Assembly (NCBI GenBank): GCA_002307215.1
Contig: DBTU01000041.1
Span: 5,451 to 69,450 of the forward strand
DNA length: 64,000 bases
From: Lachnoclostridium sp. UBA1308
Lineage (GTDB): Bacteria; Bacillota; Clostridia; Lachnospirales; Lachnospiraceae
Direction of reading: 5' to 3'
In this document: positions 51,529-63,300 of the stretch, one piece after another
How the letters are laid out: the number at the start of each line of letters is the position of its first letter
How positions within the stretch are numbered: position 1 is the stretch's first letter
Notes under the pieces: model-generated
Database searches by the model: none
Seen by the model: the letters and a program-made list of their open reading frames with translations, nothing else
Told to the model about the DNA's origin: nothing
Translations under genes and position numbers: made by a program

Positions 51529-51754
51529 GGCGTATTAAATAGTAAAATAGTAATTTAGTAAAGGCGAATTAATCATTTAATTAATCAATAAAGCTAATTA
51601 TTCAGGAATTAAGCATAGAATAATGCCAATAATAGACAGATATTAACAAAACAGAAAGAATAATTACATATTAAGTAAAATTTGCATTGACAGAATAAGT
51701 AAATCAAATATAATGATACTTATATATTAATTGGATAAAAATGTATACCTAAAA

Positions 51755-51845
51755 TAAATCGATAATAGCAAACGTTGTAAAAGCATCGGACGCAAAGCCA
51801 CGGATCTAAGCCTGAATAGGTATGACAGCCGGGTTACCAAAAGTA
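51755..51845 (+). promoter_or_regulatory. cyclic di-GMP-I (GEMM) riboswitch
   Basis: The element has the conserved GEMM-I parts in order: GCAAAC (51768-51773), GGACGCAAAGCCAC (51788-51801), a second arm (CCTGAATAGG) and the AGCCGGGTTACC end. A-rich sequence lies before it. GEMM-I RNA binds c-di-GMP and controls surface, adhesion and motility genes in Clostridia. It is followed by a terminator at 51861-51894, so the ligand likely sets read-through into 52670 and perhaps 57343. Confidence 0.93.
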
Positions 51846-51860
51846 TTTTAAGTGATTGGT

Positions 51861-51894
51861 AAGCCTGCATTTATTTAACGATGTAGGCTTTTTG
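51861..51894 (+). terminator. expression-platform terminator of the c-di-GMP riboswitch
   Basis: AAGCCTGCAT (51861-51870) pairs with ATGTAGGCTT (51881-51890) with one G-T pair, followed by TTT-GTG. It lies 16 bases after the aptamer. Confidence 0.82.
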
Positions 51895-52021
51895 TGAAAA
51901 AAATATATACGGCCTTCCAGTCCAAGCTGTTCCAGAACGACGTAATAAAACCACCTTGGTATTAGATTGGATTATATATTACAGCTTATCACTGTAAATT
52001 CTCATAATATTAATAAATTAT

Positions 52022-52545
52022 GAGAATGACAAACTTACAATAGTAAATGGAACGGATTGTGAATCTGGTGTTAAAGAAACGCTTTATCAGTTGAATAATG
52101 GAAATTGGATTGTTTATTCCAATGTTGTAACGTTAGCAGACGGAATTTATGAAATTATAGCAAAAACCGTAGAAAATGTAGGCAATGAAAGTTCTGTGGA
52201 TGTTTACAATGCAATTGTTTATAAAAATGCAGCTAATGATGCATCTAATACATTGGATAGAGTAGAAAACACAATAACTCAAGAAAACCTTGATACGGCA
52301 ATAGAACTTATCAATGTACTTCCTGACAGCACTGAAAAAACTGACTAAATTAATCGAGCTAATAGCTTGCAAAAAGTAATTGATGATATTAGTGAAGCAA
52401 CCATGGCATTGGATATAGCAGAAAATACATATCTTCAAGAAGACCTTAACCCCTTCAACAAACCTAACGGATACAACTCCTATCACATGGAGCTATGCAA
52501 ATTCTATAGATCATAATGGAGGCACTATTAGCTCTGCGGAATGGG
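52022..52545 (+). pseudogene. remnant of a paralog of the downstream RCC1/cohesin-like surface protein
   Basis: The DNA is similar to 54314-54750 of the next gene: the LYQLNNGNWIVYSN-type Ig-like strand and then the FIVAR-like helix repeats. The frame ends at a TAA (52346-52348) where the intact gene has TTA. Further similarity resumes, then jumps at about 52448 to sequence matching 56317-56415 (ITWSYANS-type repeat). A deletion of about 1.5 kb and several indels removed the rest. There is no signal peptide. It lies between the riboswitch and the intact gene. The remainder of 51900-52669 has no gene. Confidence 0.85.
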
Positions 52546-52669
52546 CTTGCAACATATCCAAGATACCAAGGATTCCGCGAACGGCAATTTATTCAGCAAT
52601 AAAACATAATTCTATAAAATTACATGCAGACGGAACAATGAGCTTCTCTATCAAGAAAGGAGATAAACT

Positions 52670-55600
52670 ATGAAAAAAAAGTTGTCAAAAATTTTAGTAT
52701 TAGTATTAATAAGCACTTTACTAATTAATTTAGTAGTTCAACCAAAAAAAATCTATGCATATACTACAACTCCCTCATTAGCATGTTCATTCCAAAATAC
52801 ATCGTTTGGTCTTAAATCGGATGGAACATTATATTCATGGGGATACAATACAGGAGGTAATTGTGGATTAGGTACGACCACAAATGTTTTAACGCCGGCA
52901 CTTATTTCAACATTATCTAATGTAAAAAGCATAATAGCAAGTAAAAGCGAAGCATTTGCTGTGTTGGATAATGGTCAAGTATATGCTTGGGGCAGTAATG
53001 CTTCAAGTGAATCAGGAGGTGTTGGTAGTAAAAAAGTTCCCACTCTTCACCCATATTTATCAAATGTAAATAGGATATCCACTCATGAATATGCATTAGA
53101 CGGATTTGCATTTTTAAATGACGGTACTATCAAATACTGGGGTTGGAATCAATATGGAGAATTAGGAAATAATACTACTACCGCTGTAACAACTCCAAAA
53201 ACTTTTACAGCTCTTACTGATGTAAAAGATATAGCTGTCGGCATGGATTATGTATTATATTTACTTAATAATGGTAATGTTTATTCATCAGGGAACTATG
53301 GTTCACAATTAGGTATCGGCTCAAACACTGCTATAAAAAAAACCCCTACACTTATTTCATCAATATCTAATATTAGCAGGATATATGCAGGAGATGATTC
53401 GGGTTTTGCTATATCAAATACTGGTACAGTATATGTTTGGGGATCTAGTTCTAATATAGGACTTGGAGGTTCAAGTAAATCAACTCCAACTGTACTTTCT
53501 GGAATTAATGGCAATAATGTGGTAAAAATAGTCGCCTCTTCTGCAAATACTTATATTTTAATGAATGATGGTACTATATTATCTACAGGTACTAATGGTC
53601 ATGGCCAATTAGGTTATATTCAAGATTCACCATACCCTTATACATTTTCACAAATTCCTGCAATAGATGATGCTATAGATGTTGCATGTGGACTAAATTA
53701 TGCATTAATTTTAAGAAGCGATGGTTCGGTTTATGCAATGGGATATAACTATTATGGCCAATTAGGTTTAGGCTATAATGACACAGCGGATCATTTCGGT
53801 GCCACCATACCAGGTTTAACATTAGTAAATGACACTATCCCACCAGATGCACCAACCTTGAGCCCAAGCATAACAACACCTACTAATGGAAATGTTGTTG
53901 TGACAGTTAATTATCCATCTGATGCTGTAGTAAAACAATATAAAATAGGTGTAGCTGATGATTGGATTAACTATACTTCACCGCTGTTAATTACAGAAAA
54001 CGCTTCTATTTATGCAAGATGTCAAGATGCTGCTGGCAACTGGTCTTCAGAGAATTCTATTCATATAAATAACATAGATAAAATAGCGCCTGTAATTACT
54101 ATAGATCCTTATAGCACAGATCCTACAAACAAGGATATTACAGTTACTGCTTCTGTAGATAAGGGAACATTAAATACAACAAGTCATACTTTCACGCAAA
54201 ATGGAAGCTTTGATTTTGTAGCGACAGATAGTGCTAAAAATGTTACGACTAAGACAGTCGAAATTGCAAACATTGATAAAGACGCTCCTTCTAAACCAAT
54301 AATCTCTATTAATGAAAACAAACTTACAATAGTAAGTGGAGCTGATGGTGAATCTGGCGTGAAAGAAATACTTTATCAGTTAGACAATGGAAATTGGATG
54401 GCTTATTCCGATATTGTAATATTACCAGATGGAACTTATGTCATTAATGCAAAAACTGTAGACAATGCAGGCAATGAAAGTAATTTTGATAGTTACAATG
54501 CAAATGTTTATAAAAATGCAGTTGATAATGCAACAGATGCATTAGTTAAAGCAGAAAACACATATATTCAATCAGACCTTGATACAGCAAGAGCACTTAT
54601 CGATGCACTTCCTGACAGCCCGGAAAAAACCGACTTAATGAATCGTGCTAATAACCTACAAAAGATAATTGATGATAACAATCCTATTAATGTAGCAACC
54701 AAGGCATTGGTTAAGGCAGAAAATACATATAATCAAGCAGACCTTAATACGGCAATAGTACTGATCAATGCACTTCCTGACAGCCCAGAGAAAACTGACT
54801 TAATTAATCGTACTAATAACTTACAACAATTAATTGATGATAATAATCCTATCAAAGTTACAGTGGATGCAAGCGAAATCTTTCGACTGCAAACGGTGAA
54901 CTTTACCATTAAAGCATCAGACTTAGTCGATTTATATACCATGCAATTAGAAATCCACTATGATCCTAAAAAGCTTGAACTTGATCAAACTAATATAAAG
55001 AATCTTGCTTGGGAAAATGATCAGAACGGATACGCTGCTATCAAGATAGATTCAAGTGCGGGGGTAGTCAATATTATATATTCCCGAAAAGGTGACACAC
55101 CGGGAGTGAGTGGAAATTACGACCTCATAGATTTGCCCTTTAGAACCTTACAGATCGGTAAGGCAACGGTTGAAGTCAGCAAAATTAAGCTTGTAGATTC
55201 ACAAGGGAAAAAAAAAATGGCATCAACCACATCAATTAAAAAAGAAATAAATGTTCTTCCAAATCCTCTGAATATCATATTGACAGGAGGAAAGGGACAA
55301 AACGATTGGTATATTTCTCCGGTTACGGTTGAAATCAATGATTTGGATGCGAAAGAAATCTTCTATACAATTGATGGTGTTCAGTATAGTTATACGCAGC
55401 CTTTTTTGGTAAACGAAATTGGTGAGCATAATATTATCGTAACGACAGATGACGGCAATGGCAATATGAAAGAAAAAGAGCAAGTACTAAAAATTGATTA
55501 TAACAGCCCCACAATTACGGTAAACAATCAAACCAGTGACTGGCAGAATGAAGTAAAGGTAACGCCTAAATACGATGACCAGGACGGTTCGGGAATATCA

Positions 55601-57223
55601 CAGGGTTGGTATCAATGGACGAATACTGCCGAACAGCCTACACAGTGGGAAGAATATAATCAGGAAGAACTGCTTCAGGCAACGGAAGGAGATTGGTACC
55701 TTCACATCAAAGCAGTTGATAAAGCAGGTAATGAGAGCCAGGCTGTATTCGGCCCTTATCACATTGATAAGACAGTTCCGGCAATATCCATCGATAATGA
55801 TAAAAGAGAAGCTTGGGGAAGCACGGATGTGTCAGTTACACCAACATTTGCTGATGAAGGAGGATCACAGCTTGCGTATGTAGGCTATCAATGGAGCTTA
55901 GAGCAGTCAGTGCCATCGGAATACACACCGTACACCTCCGGAAGTATTCAGCAATCGGATGATGGAGCTTGGTACTTACACCTAGTAGCAAAAGATGGGG
56001 CCGGTAATATTCAAACCATAGCTTACGGTCCTTACAATATTGATAAAAGTGCACCTATCATTGAATTCTCTGAGGTATCAGAAGGGCATGAGTATACCAA
56101 TAAAGTAACACCTAATATATCCATAGCTGATACATTGTCAGGAGTGAAAGCTCAGACAATCACACTTGACGGACAGCCATATGTGTCCGGAACTTCGGTA
56201 ACAGAAGGTGGAACACATACAATATCTGCCTCTGCAGAAGATTACAGTGGAAATACTATAACTAAAACCATTTCATTTGTGGTTGTGTTAAAACCGGAAG
56301 CAGTAATGAATATGACCCCTTCAACCAATCTAACAGACACAGCTCCTATCACCTGGAGCTATGCAAATTCTATAGATCATAGTGGAGGTACTATTATTTC
56401 TGCGGAATGGCAATTAGACACTGATCCGGTAACAACATCTCCGGATGGCTGTGTCGCTATTGGAACCCATACCATGAAATTGCGTGTGAAGAACAATGAA
56501 GATATTTGGTCAGAGTGGTCATCGATTACATTTATAGTTGGCCATATCTATAGCATTTATCCGGAAGCTGTTACACAATTAGGTACCTTGAATTTTGGCA
56601 CAGTCAACGGTCTATTTGATGGTGATTTGGATAATCAAGTGGTATTTAATACGGACGATCCCATTAGCGGTGTTGAATTTTCACTCTTAGAGTCCACTAC
56701 ACTATTTGGGCTGTCCGGTTCTGGCAGCGATACCGGCGGTATATATTCGAACGGTGGAATGGACGTATACAGATGGAATATAGCAACTTCCACTTATGAT
56801 TATTTGGATAAGACGGCATTATGTGAAAGCCCTAACACCTGGTATCAGGTATTTAACTTCACACAACCCGGTAAATATAAAATTCTTGCCGCACAAACAA
56901 ATTACCAAGGATTTTATGAATGGGAGTTTAAAACTGCATTTGATAATCTAAACACTCCTCCCGTGGCGGTTATATCAATGTCGCCATCATCAACCGACAA
57001 TACAATGAATATCACTTGGAGCTACAGCAATTCATCTGATGCTGATGGTGATTCAATCATTTCGGCCCAGTGGCAATTGGATAGCGATCCTGTGACAACA
57101 AACCCGAATGGAGTGATTTCAGCTTCTGGTACTCATGTAATGAAATTAAGAGTAAAAGATAGAAAAGGGACTTGGTCTGAGTGGGTATCAACGACCTTTG
57201 ACGTATCAGAAGCTCAGGATTAA
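52670..57223 (+). CDS. 1517-residue secreted surface protein with RCC1 repeats, cohesin-like and Ig-like domains
   Basis: The order of domains is: signal peptide (1-30, cut near AYA); seven RCC1-type beta-propeller repeats (about 35-385; units such as FGLKSDGTLYSWGYN, YWGWNQYGELGNNTT); Ig/chitobiase-like strands (387-610); two 50-residue FIVAR-like helical repeats (612-728; ATDALVKAENTYIQSDLDTA, then ALIDALPDSPEKTD); a cohesin-like beta domain (730-860; LQTVNFTIKASDLVDLYTMQ); three OmpL47/Big-like repeats ending in IDK (945-1205); two WSYANS-type repeats (1205-1290 and 1425-1517). No LPXTG or S-layer motif was seen. AAAGGAG precedes the ATG. It is downstream of the c-di-GMP riboswitch, which suggests a role in adhesion or biofilm. 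Confidence 0.9.
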   Translation: MKKKLSKILVLVLISTLLINLVVQPKKIYAYTTTPSLACSFQNTSFGLKSDGTLYSWGYNTGGNCGLGTTTNVLTPALISTLSNVKSIIASKSEAFAVLDNGQVYAWGSNASSESGGVGSKKVPTLHPYLSNVNRISTHEYALDGFAFLNDGTIKYWGWNQYGELGNNTTTAVTTPKTFTALTDVKDIAVGMDYVLYLLNNGNVYSSGNYGSQLGIGSNTAIKKTPTLISSISNISRIYAGDDSGFAISNTGTVYVWGSSSNIGLGGSSKSTPTVLSGINGNNVVKIVASSANTYILMNDGTILSTGTNGHGQLGYIQDSPYPYTFSQIPAIDDAIDVACGLNYALILRSDGSVYAMGYNYYGQLGLGYNDTADHFGATIPGLTLVNDTIPPDAPTLSPSITTPTNGNVVVTVNYPSDAVVKQYKIGVADDWINYTSPLLITENASIYARCQDAAGNWSSENSIHINNIDKIAPVITIDPYSTDPTNKDITVTASVDKGTLNTTSHTFTQNGSFDFVATDSAKNVTTKTVEIANIDKDAPSKPIISINENKLTIVSGADGESGVKEILYQLDNGNWMAYSDIVILPDGTYVINAKTVDNAGNESNFDSYNANVYKNAVDNATDALVKAENTYIQSDLDTARALIDALPDSPEKTDLMNRANNLQKIIDDNNPINVATKALVKAENTYNQADLNTAIVLINALPDSPEKTDLINRTNNLQQLIDDNNPIKVTVDASEIFRLQTVNFTIKASDLVDLYTMQLEIHYDPKKLELDQTNIKNLAWENDQNGYAAIKIDSSAGVVNIIYSRKGDTPGVSGNYDLIDLPFRTLQIGKATVEVSKIKLVDSQGKKKMASTTSIKKEINVLPNPLNIILTGGKGQNDWYISPVTVEINDLDAKEIFYTIDGVQYSYTQPFLVNEIGEHNIIVTTDDGNGNMKEKEQVLKIDYNSPTITVNNQTSDWQNEVKVTPKYDDQDGSGISQGWYQWTNTAEQPTQWEEYNQEELLQATEGDWYLHIKAVDKAGNESQAVFGPYHIDKTVPAISIDNDKREAWGSTDVSVTPTFADEGGSQLAYVGYQWSLEQSVPSEYTPYTSGSIQQSDDGAWYLHLVAKDGAGNIQTIAYGPYNIDKSAPIIEFSEVSEGHEYTNKVTPNISIADTLSGVKAQTITLDGQPYVSGTSVTEGGTHTISASAEDYSGNTITKTISFVVVLKPEAVMNMTPSTNLTDTAPITWSYANSIDHSGGTIISAEWQLDTDPVTTSPDGCVAIGTHTMKLRVKNNEDIWSEWSSITFIVGHIYSIYPEAVTQLGTLNFGTVNGLFDGDLDNQVVFNTDDPISGVEFSLLESTTLFGLSGSGSDTGGIYSNGGMDVYRWNIATSTYDYLDKTALCESPNTWYQVFNFTQPGKYKILAAQTNYQGFYEWEFKTAFDNLNTPPVAVISMSPSSTDNTMNITWSYSNSSDADGDSIISAQWQLDSDPVTTNPNGVISASGTHVMKLRVKDRKGTWSEWVSTTFDVSEAQD

Positions 57224-57342
57224 TCGCGACAAAGGTAGCTAGCGTATATTGCAGGGTCACATGGTCACTTATATTCCGGTAATTGCTTATTCGGAATAAG
57301 TTGGAGATAGAATAGTTGTTGAAAACACTACGGGAGGAAATA

Positions 57343-60300
57343 ATGGATAAACATAGGAAAATAAAAAAGATAATAAGTAAAGCCTTAGTCATATTTATGG
57401 CCATTTGTATAATACTGCCTTCATTTCAGGAATTGGCTTATGCCAAGAGCATTAAGGCCGATACCACGAAGAGGGTTTTAATACAATATGAGCATGGGAC
57501 TAAGAATACGGACAAGAAGATAAAGAAATTTAATTCCAACTATAAAAGAATGAAAAACAAAGAGCTTTTCTCTACTGAGGTAGATAAAGTTGAATTAACG
57601 AATCTTTATAATGATAGCAGTGTTCAATATATCGAAGAAGATTCTCAAATTAAAAAATTAGATGACAGTATAACTTGGAATATCAAGGCAGTGAATGCAG
57701 ATAGTGTTCAAAAGAACAATGTATTCGGAGAAGGAATCAAGGTTGCCGTGTTTGATACGGGAATTGATCTGGATAATAAGGATCTCGTTGTCTCAGGTGG
57801 AGTATCCTTTGTAGACGGAGTTCAAAGCTATGATGATGATAACGGTCATGGTACAGCTATGGCCGGAATTCTGGCATCGACTTTGAATGATCAGGGGTTA
57901 GTAGGTGTTGCGCCAAAGATTGAACTGTATTCCGTTAAAGTGTTGGATAAAAATGGTAATGGATACTACAGTAACATTATCCAGGGAATAGAATGGGCTA
58001 TTAAAAACCATATCGATATTATCACCATGAGCTTTGGCGGTACCCAATATTCTGATATTTTATATGATGCCATTCGTGAGGCAACCTATAACGACATTCT
58101 GATCGTCGCTGCTTCGGGGAATGACGGAAGTACCGATATTCTATACCCTGCAAGCTACTCGGATGTAGTATGTGTAGGGGCTACAGACAGAGATAACAAT
58201 ATAGCTGATTTTACTAATACGGGGAAACAGATGGATTTGGTAGCTCCGGGAGTTGATGTCGTATCAGTAAACCAGAAGGGGACCTCCGTCAAGGTTAGTG
58301 GAACCTCCGCAGCCGTACAGCATGTGGCAGGAGCGGCAGCTCTAACCTGGAGTGCGGACAAAGATTTAAGTATTGAGCAGTTAAAGGCTGTTATGTATAA
58401 GAATTCCACATCTCTTGGGGATACAGAGATATATGGATGGGGTTTGGTAGATGCCAATGCCGCATGTGAGAATATTGATATCACTGATTATTCACTGCCA
58501 TCCACTGCACAGGAAGAGCATGTAATATCGAATGATTATGGGGAAGAAAGTGTTTCGGAATTAGAGTATGATGAAAATGGATGGGAATACTTTCCATATG
58601 TCAAATTAATTATTGCCGGCGACCCAGGCAGCACAACACCAACGCCGACGCCATTAGTAACACCGACACCCACGCCGACACCGACGCCATTAGTAACACC
58701 GACACCCACGCCGACACCGACGCCAACCTCTACACCAACACCAAAGCCAACTGCAACGCCGACACCGATACCAGCGGCAGCAAGCTATGGTAGTTCACCC
58801 GCCAATCAAATATGTGTTGGTGAGCCTGTTAATATAGTAACAGGAAACTATTTCTCCTCAGATACGGATCTTCATATCCCTGATCTTGGAGATAACGCAC
58901 TTGAAGTTGATCGATATTATAATTCGCTTGATTCTAGGATCAGCATGCTGGGTATCTCCTGGAGAACGAATTATGACAGCACTGTTTCCTTTGACAGTGT
59001 TACAGGAGATGCCACGGTTACCTATCCGGATGGGCACACATTAACGTATACGTATACCGGTGGGCAATACAATGCCCCGGATATGGTATATGATACGTTT
59101 ATTAGTAATGCGGATGGAACGTTTTCATTAAAGCTGCAAAGTAAGTCAACTTATCTATACAATAGCGATGGCAGACTTGCTTCGATTATTGATAGAAATA
59201 ACAACACTATAAGAATACAGTATAATGCAGCGGGCAATATCACACAGGTTACCGGAGCCAGCGGGAAAAAGCTTAAATTTACCTATACAGACGGGAAAAT
59301 CAGTAAAATTACTGATCCGATTGACAGAACAATAGAGTATTTGTACGATACAACCGGTAATTTGGTTCAGGTAAAGGGTTCCGGCGGCGGTATCATTAAA
59401 TATGAGTACGGTACCTATGGTATTACAGCCATTACGGATGAAAACAATAAGAAATTCATTACCAATGAATACGATACGAATAGAAGGGTTATTCGACAGT
59501 TTGATGAGAACAATAATGAAACCCGGTACTATTATGATGAGGAGAACCAGGAAAACAGTCACGTACTGGTAACTTCCGGGATCATCACAAGGTATCGATA
59601 TGATGATACGCTTTCTATCACCAGGGAAAACTATTATGACGGTTCTTATAAGGAATACACCTATGACAGCTATGGGAACAGGACAAGTGTCAGAGACCAG
59701 AACGGACACATAACACATTATACCTACGACTTACGGGGTAACAGAACCTCCGTAACCGACCCCTTGAATCATATTGTTTTCCTATCCTATGATGCGGAGG
59801 ATAATCTTACAAGGGTATGCACAATTGGCGGTGATGAGACCGGGCTATCCTATGATGATAAAGGTAACCTGCTGTTACTTACAACCAGAATCGACAGTCT
59901 AACTAATACCGGAATAGGGAATACCTATGACACCGTTGGAAGACTTCTTGGCGTAACCGATGCGGAGGGCAATGTAACAACCTTTGAGTATGGAACCGAA
60001 AACGAACCCACCAAAGCAATTGATCCGGAGGGCAATGTTACACAGTACGAATATGATGCACTGGGCAGAAGAATATCCGTTATTACTGCGGATGGAACAA
60101 CCACCTATACCTACAATGAAAAGGATAAGATAGAAAAGATTACCGATCCTGCCGGTAACATAACTCGGATGAAATATGATGCAAGGGGTAATCTGGTTAA
60201 GAGCATCAATCCGGAGCAATATATTGAAAGTGAGGACGACGGAAAAGGCTATACCTATAGCTATGATGGTATGGATCAATTGATCCGTGAAACTGATCCG

Positions 60301-63300
60301 AATCTTGCGACAGGAGCATACCAATACGATGAGACCGGAAACATTACAAAAGAGGTTGATCCAAATTATTATAACGCTACCGCTGAGGACAGTTCAGGCT
60401 ATGGCTACGAGTTTGATGGACAGGGAAGACTAATCCGTACCATTAATCCCTCCGGTGAAAAATCCAGAATTAAATATGACCCAGCCGGTAATATTATTGC
60501 GACCATTAGTGCCAATAACTATGATGAGACAAACGACAATGGCCCGGAGATGAGATATGAGTATGATGCAAATAACCGCCTAGTCAACGTGAAGGATACG
60601 GATGGTAACATCATACAACGAACGCTGTATGATGCCGACGGTAATGTTGTAAAAGAGATGGATGCCAAAGGTTATCTGAGCGGAACTGACGATAACAGCC
60701 GATACGGAACCCTCTACAAATACAACCCTGCGGGCTGGCTTACGGAAGAGAAGGTACCGCAAAAGAAAGAAAACGATACCGTCTATTATCAGATCACAAG
60801 ATATACCTATGACAAAAACGGACAAGTCCTAACGGAAAAATCCTCGCAGGAATATGTCACAGTAGACGGTGAACCATCTACGTGGAATACCATAACCTAC
60901 ACTTACGATAAATGCGGCAATGTAAAAACCGTAACTGATTCAAGCGGCGGTTTGGTGGAATATTCCTATGATGCCATGGGAAGAGCAGCACAGGAAAAAG
61001 CCCTTATGGAGGGTACGAAGTATACCATCACCGGCTACGAATATGATAACCGCGGTAATCTTGTCAAAAGCTTTAACCAGGTAGATGCACAGGACCTGGA
61101 CGAAGGCGGTACCGGAACGGTACAGACCTCCACCGTGACGGAATACGACAAAAACGGTAATGTCATAAAGGAAACTACACCGGAGGGATATATCACCACC
61201 TATGAATACGACGATGATGACAGGCTGACTGCGATGAACGAACAGGTCACAGAAGATACCCTGACCGTGAAGAGCAGCTCTCTGAATGTCAAATCACCCA
61301 GGAATATACTTTATCCGGGAGTACAATACATTTTTGATCTGGAAATGGATTCTTCGAGTACCATTAACGGCCTGGAAGCTGAGCTAAAATATGATGATAG
61401 ACTTATGGAGATTGAAGCTGTAGAGACCCAGATCGAGGGTCTTACCATCGATACCAGCGTACCCGGAGTTATAAAGCTGTCGGCTGCAGATAGTACTATC
61501 ATTACCGGTAAGGCAATCCTGGCAAATATATCCGTCCAAATCAAGGAAGGCTCAGCCGGAACAGCATATATCGTTCCTTCCAAGGGCTTCTGGAATGATG
61601 CTTCAGGCCAGTACAGCTTTGCAACACTTACAGGTAAGACAATCAGCGTAAAAGCACCGGACATGAATCAAGATGGTGTGGTTGAAATCGGAGATTTGAC
61701 CCTGACTGCCTGTGAAGATGGAAGCACTATAGGGCAGACAGGCTATGAGGAAAAATATGATATCACAGGTGACGGTATCGTTAATAATTCAGATCTGGAT
61801 TATATCAAGGACAGAATCTTTGCCGGTGACGAAATGGTCCTCAGCAATGTGCCTAATGTTAAAACAAGTGTTAAGTCAACACAAAGCGCTTGCGTAACAG
61901 GCTCAGCCATTGTTACCAGAACTACTGCCTATGAATATGACAAAGCCGGAAATCTGATTAAGGAAACCGACTGTAACGGAAGGAGTATTCAGTATACCTA
62001 CGATGCCTACAACCGTACAATCAAGGTGACTGACAAGGATGGCAATACCACCAGAACCTTTTATGATGAGGAAGGTAATGTCATAAAGGAGGTGCAGCCG
62101 GAAAGCTATAATCCCGTGACAGATGACGGTCAGGGAACAACCTATACCTACGATACAATGAGCCAGCTACTGGAGGTAAGGGACGAATCAGGAAGTCTTG
62201 TACAGAAGAATGTATACGATAAGGACAGTCTTGTAACAGAAGTATATGATGCTTCGGGAAAGGCGATGGAATATGCATATGATATCGGTGGCAGAACCAC
62301 CGGCATAATAACCCCGAAGGCCAAAGAAGCCGAGAAAGTATCTCAGGAGTACACCTATGATGCACAGGGAAACATAACCTCAACAACTGACGGGGAAGGG
62401 AATACCACCCTATATGAATGTGATATGTGGGGAAACACCACAAAAGTAACTGACCCCGAGGGTGTCATAACCCAATATGCCTATGACAAACTGGGTAACC
62501 TCACCCGAGTGACAGACGGTAAAGGAAATGCCACAACCTATACCTATAATACCCTGAATAGCCTGTCAGCTATTACTGATGCACAGGGGCTTACCATACA
62601 GTACAAGTATGACAGGGAGGGTAGACTCACTAGGGAGACCGACCGTAACGGAACGATTCTGAACTATTCCTACAACAGTGACGGGAATCTCACCGGTAAA
62701 CAGGTACAAGGAAGTGCATCTGAAAATGCACCGGAGGAATATGAAAAATTCCTATACAACAAGGATGGTAGCCAGCTGGCAGCCATCAATAATAATTCTG
62801 TGGAAAGCTACACCTACACACCGGGCGGTAATATTAAAAGTGTAGCAAGAAACGGGAAAACCCTGCTGGAATACCTGACGGATAAGAACGGGAATATTAC
62901 AAAGGTTACAGATTCCGAAGGCGATACTACCGGCTATACCTATGATGCTGCCGGAAGACTGAAGACAGTAACTGACAATGAAGCTGTAGCGGCAACCTAC
63001 AATTATAATGCAGACAGCACAATCGCCAGTATTAATTACAGTACAGGTATCAAAGAGGCATACGGTTATGACAGCGATAAGAATATCATATCACTCACAA
63101 ATACAAATGCAGATGGAAGTACCCTGGAGGCCTACTCCTATACTTATGACAACAACGGCAACCAGCTGACTAAGACGGAAAACGGTATCACAACCGCTTA
63201 TACCTACGATAAACTGGACCGTCTGACGGGGGAAAACAATACCGCCTATACCTATGACAATGCCGGGAACCGGCTGACCAAGACCGACGGAACAAGTACC

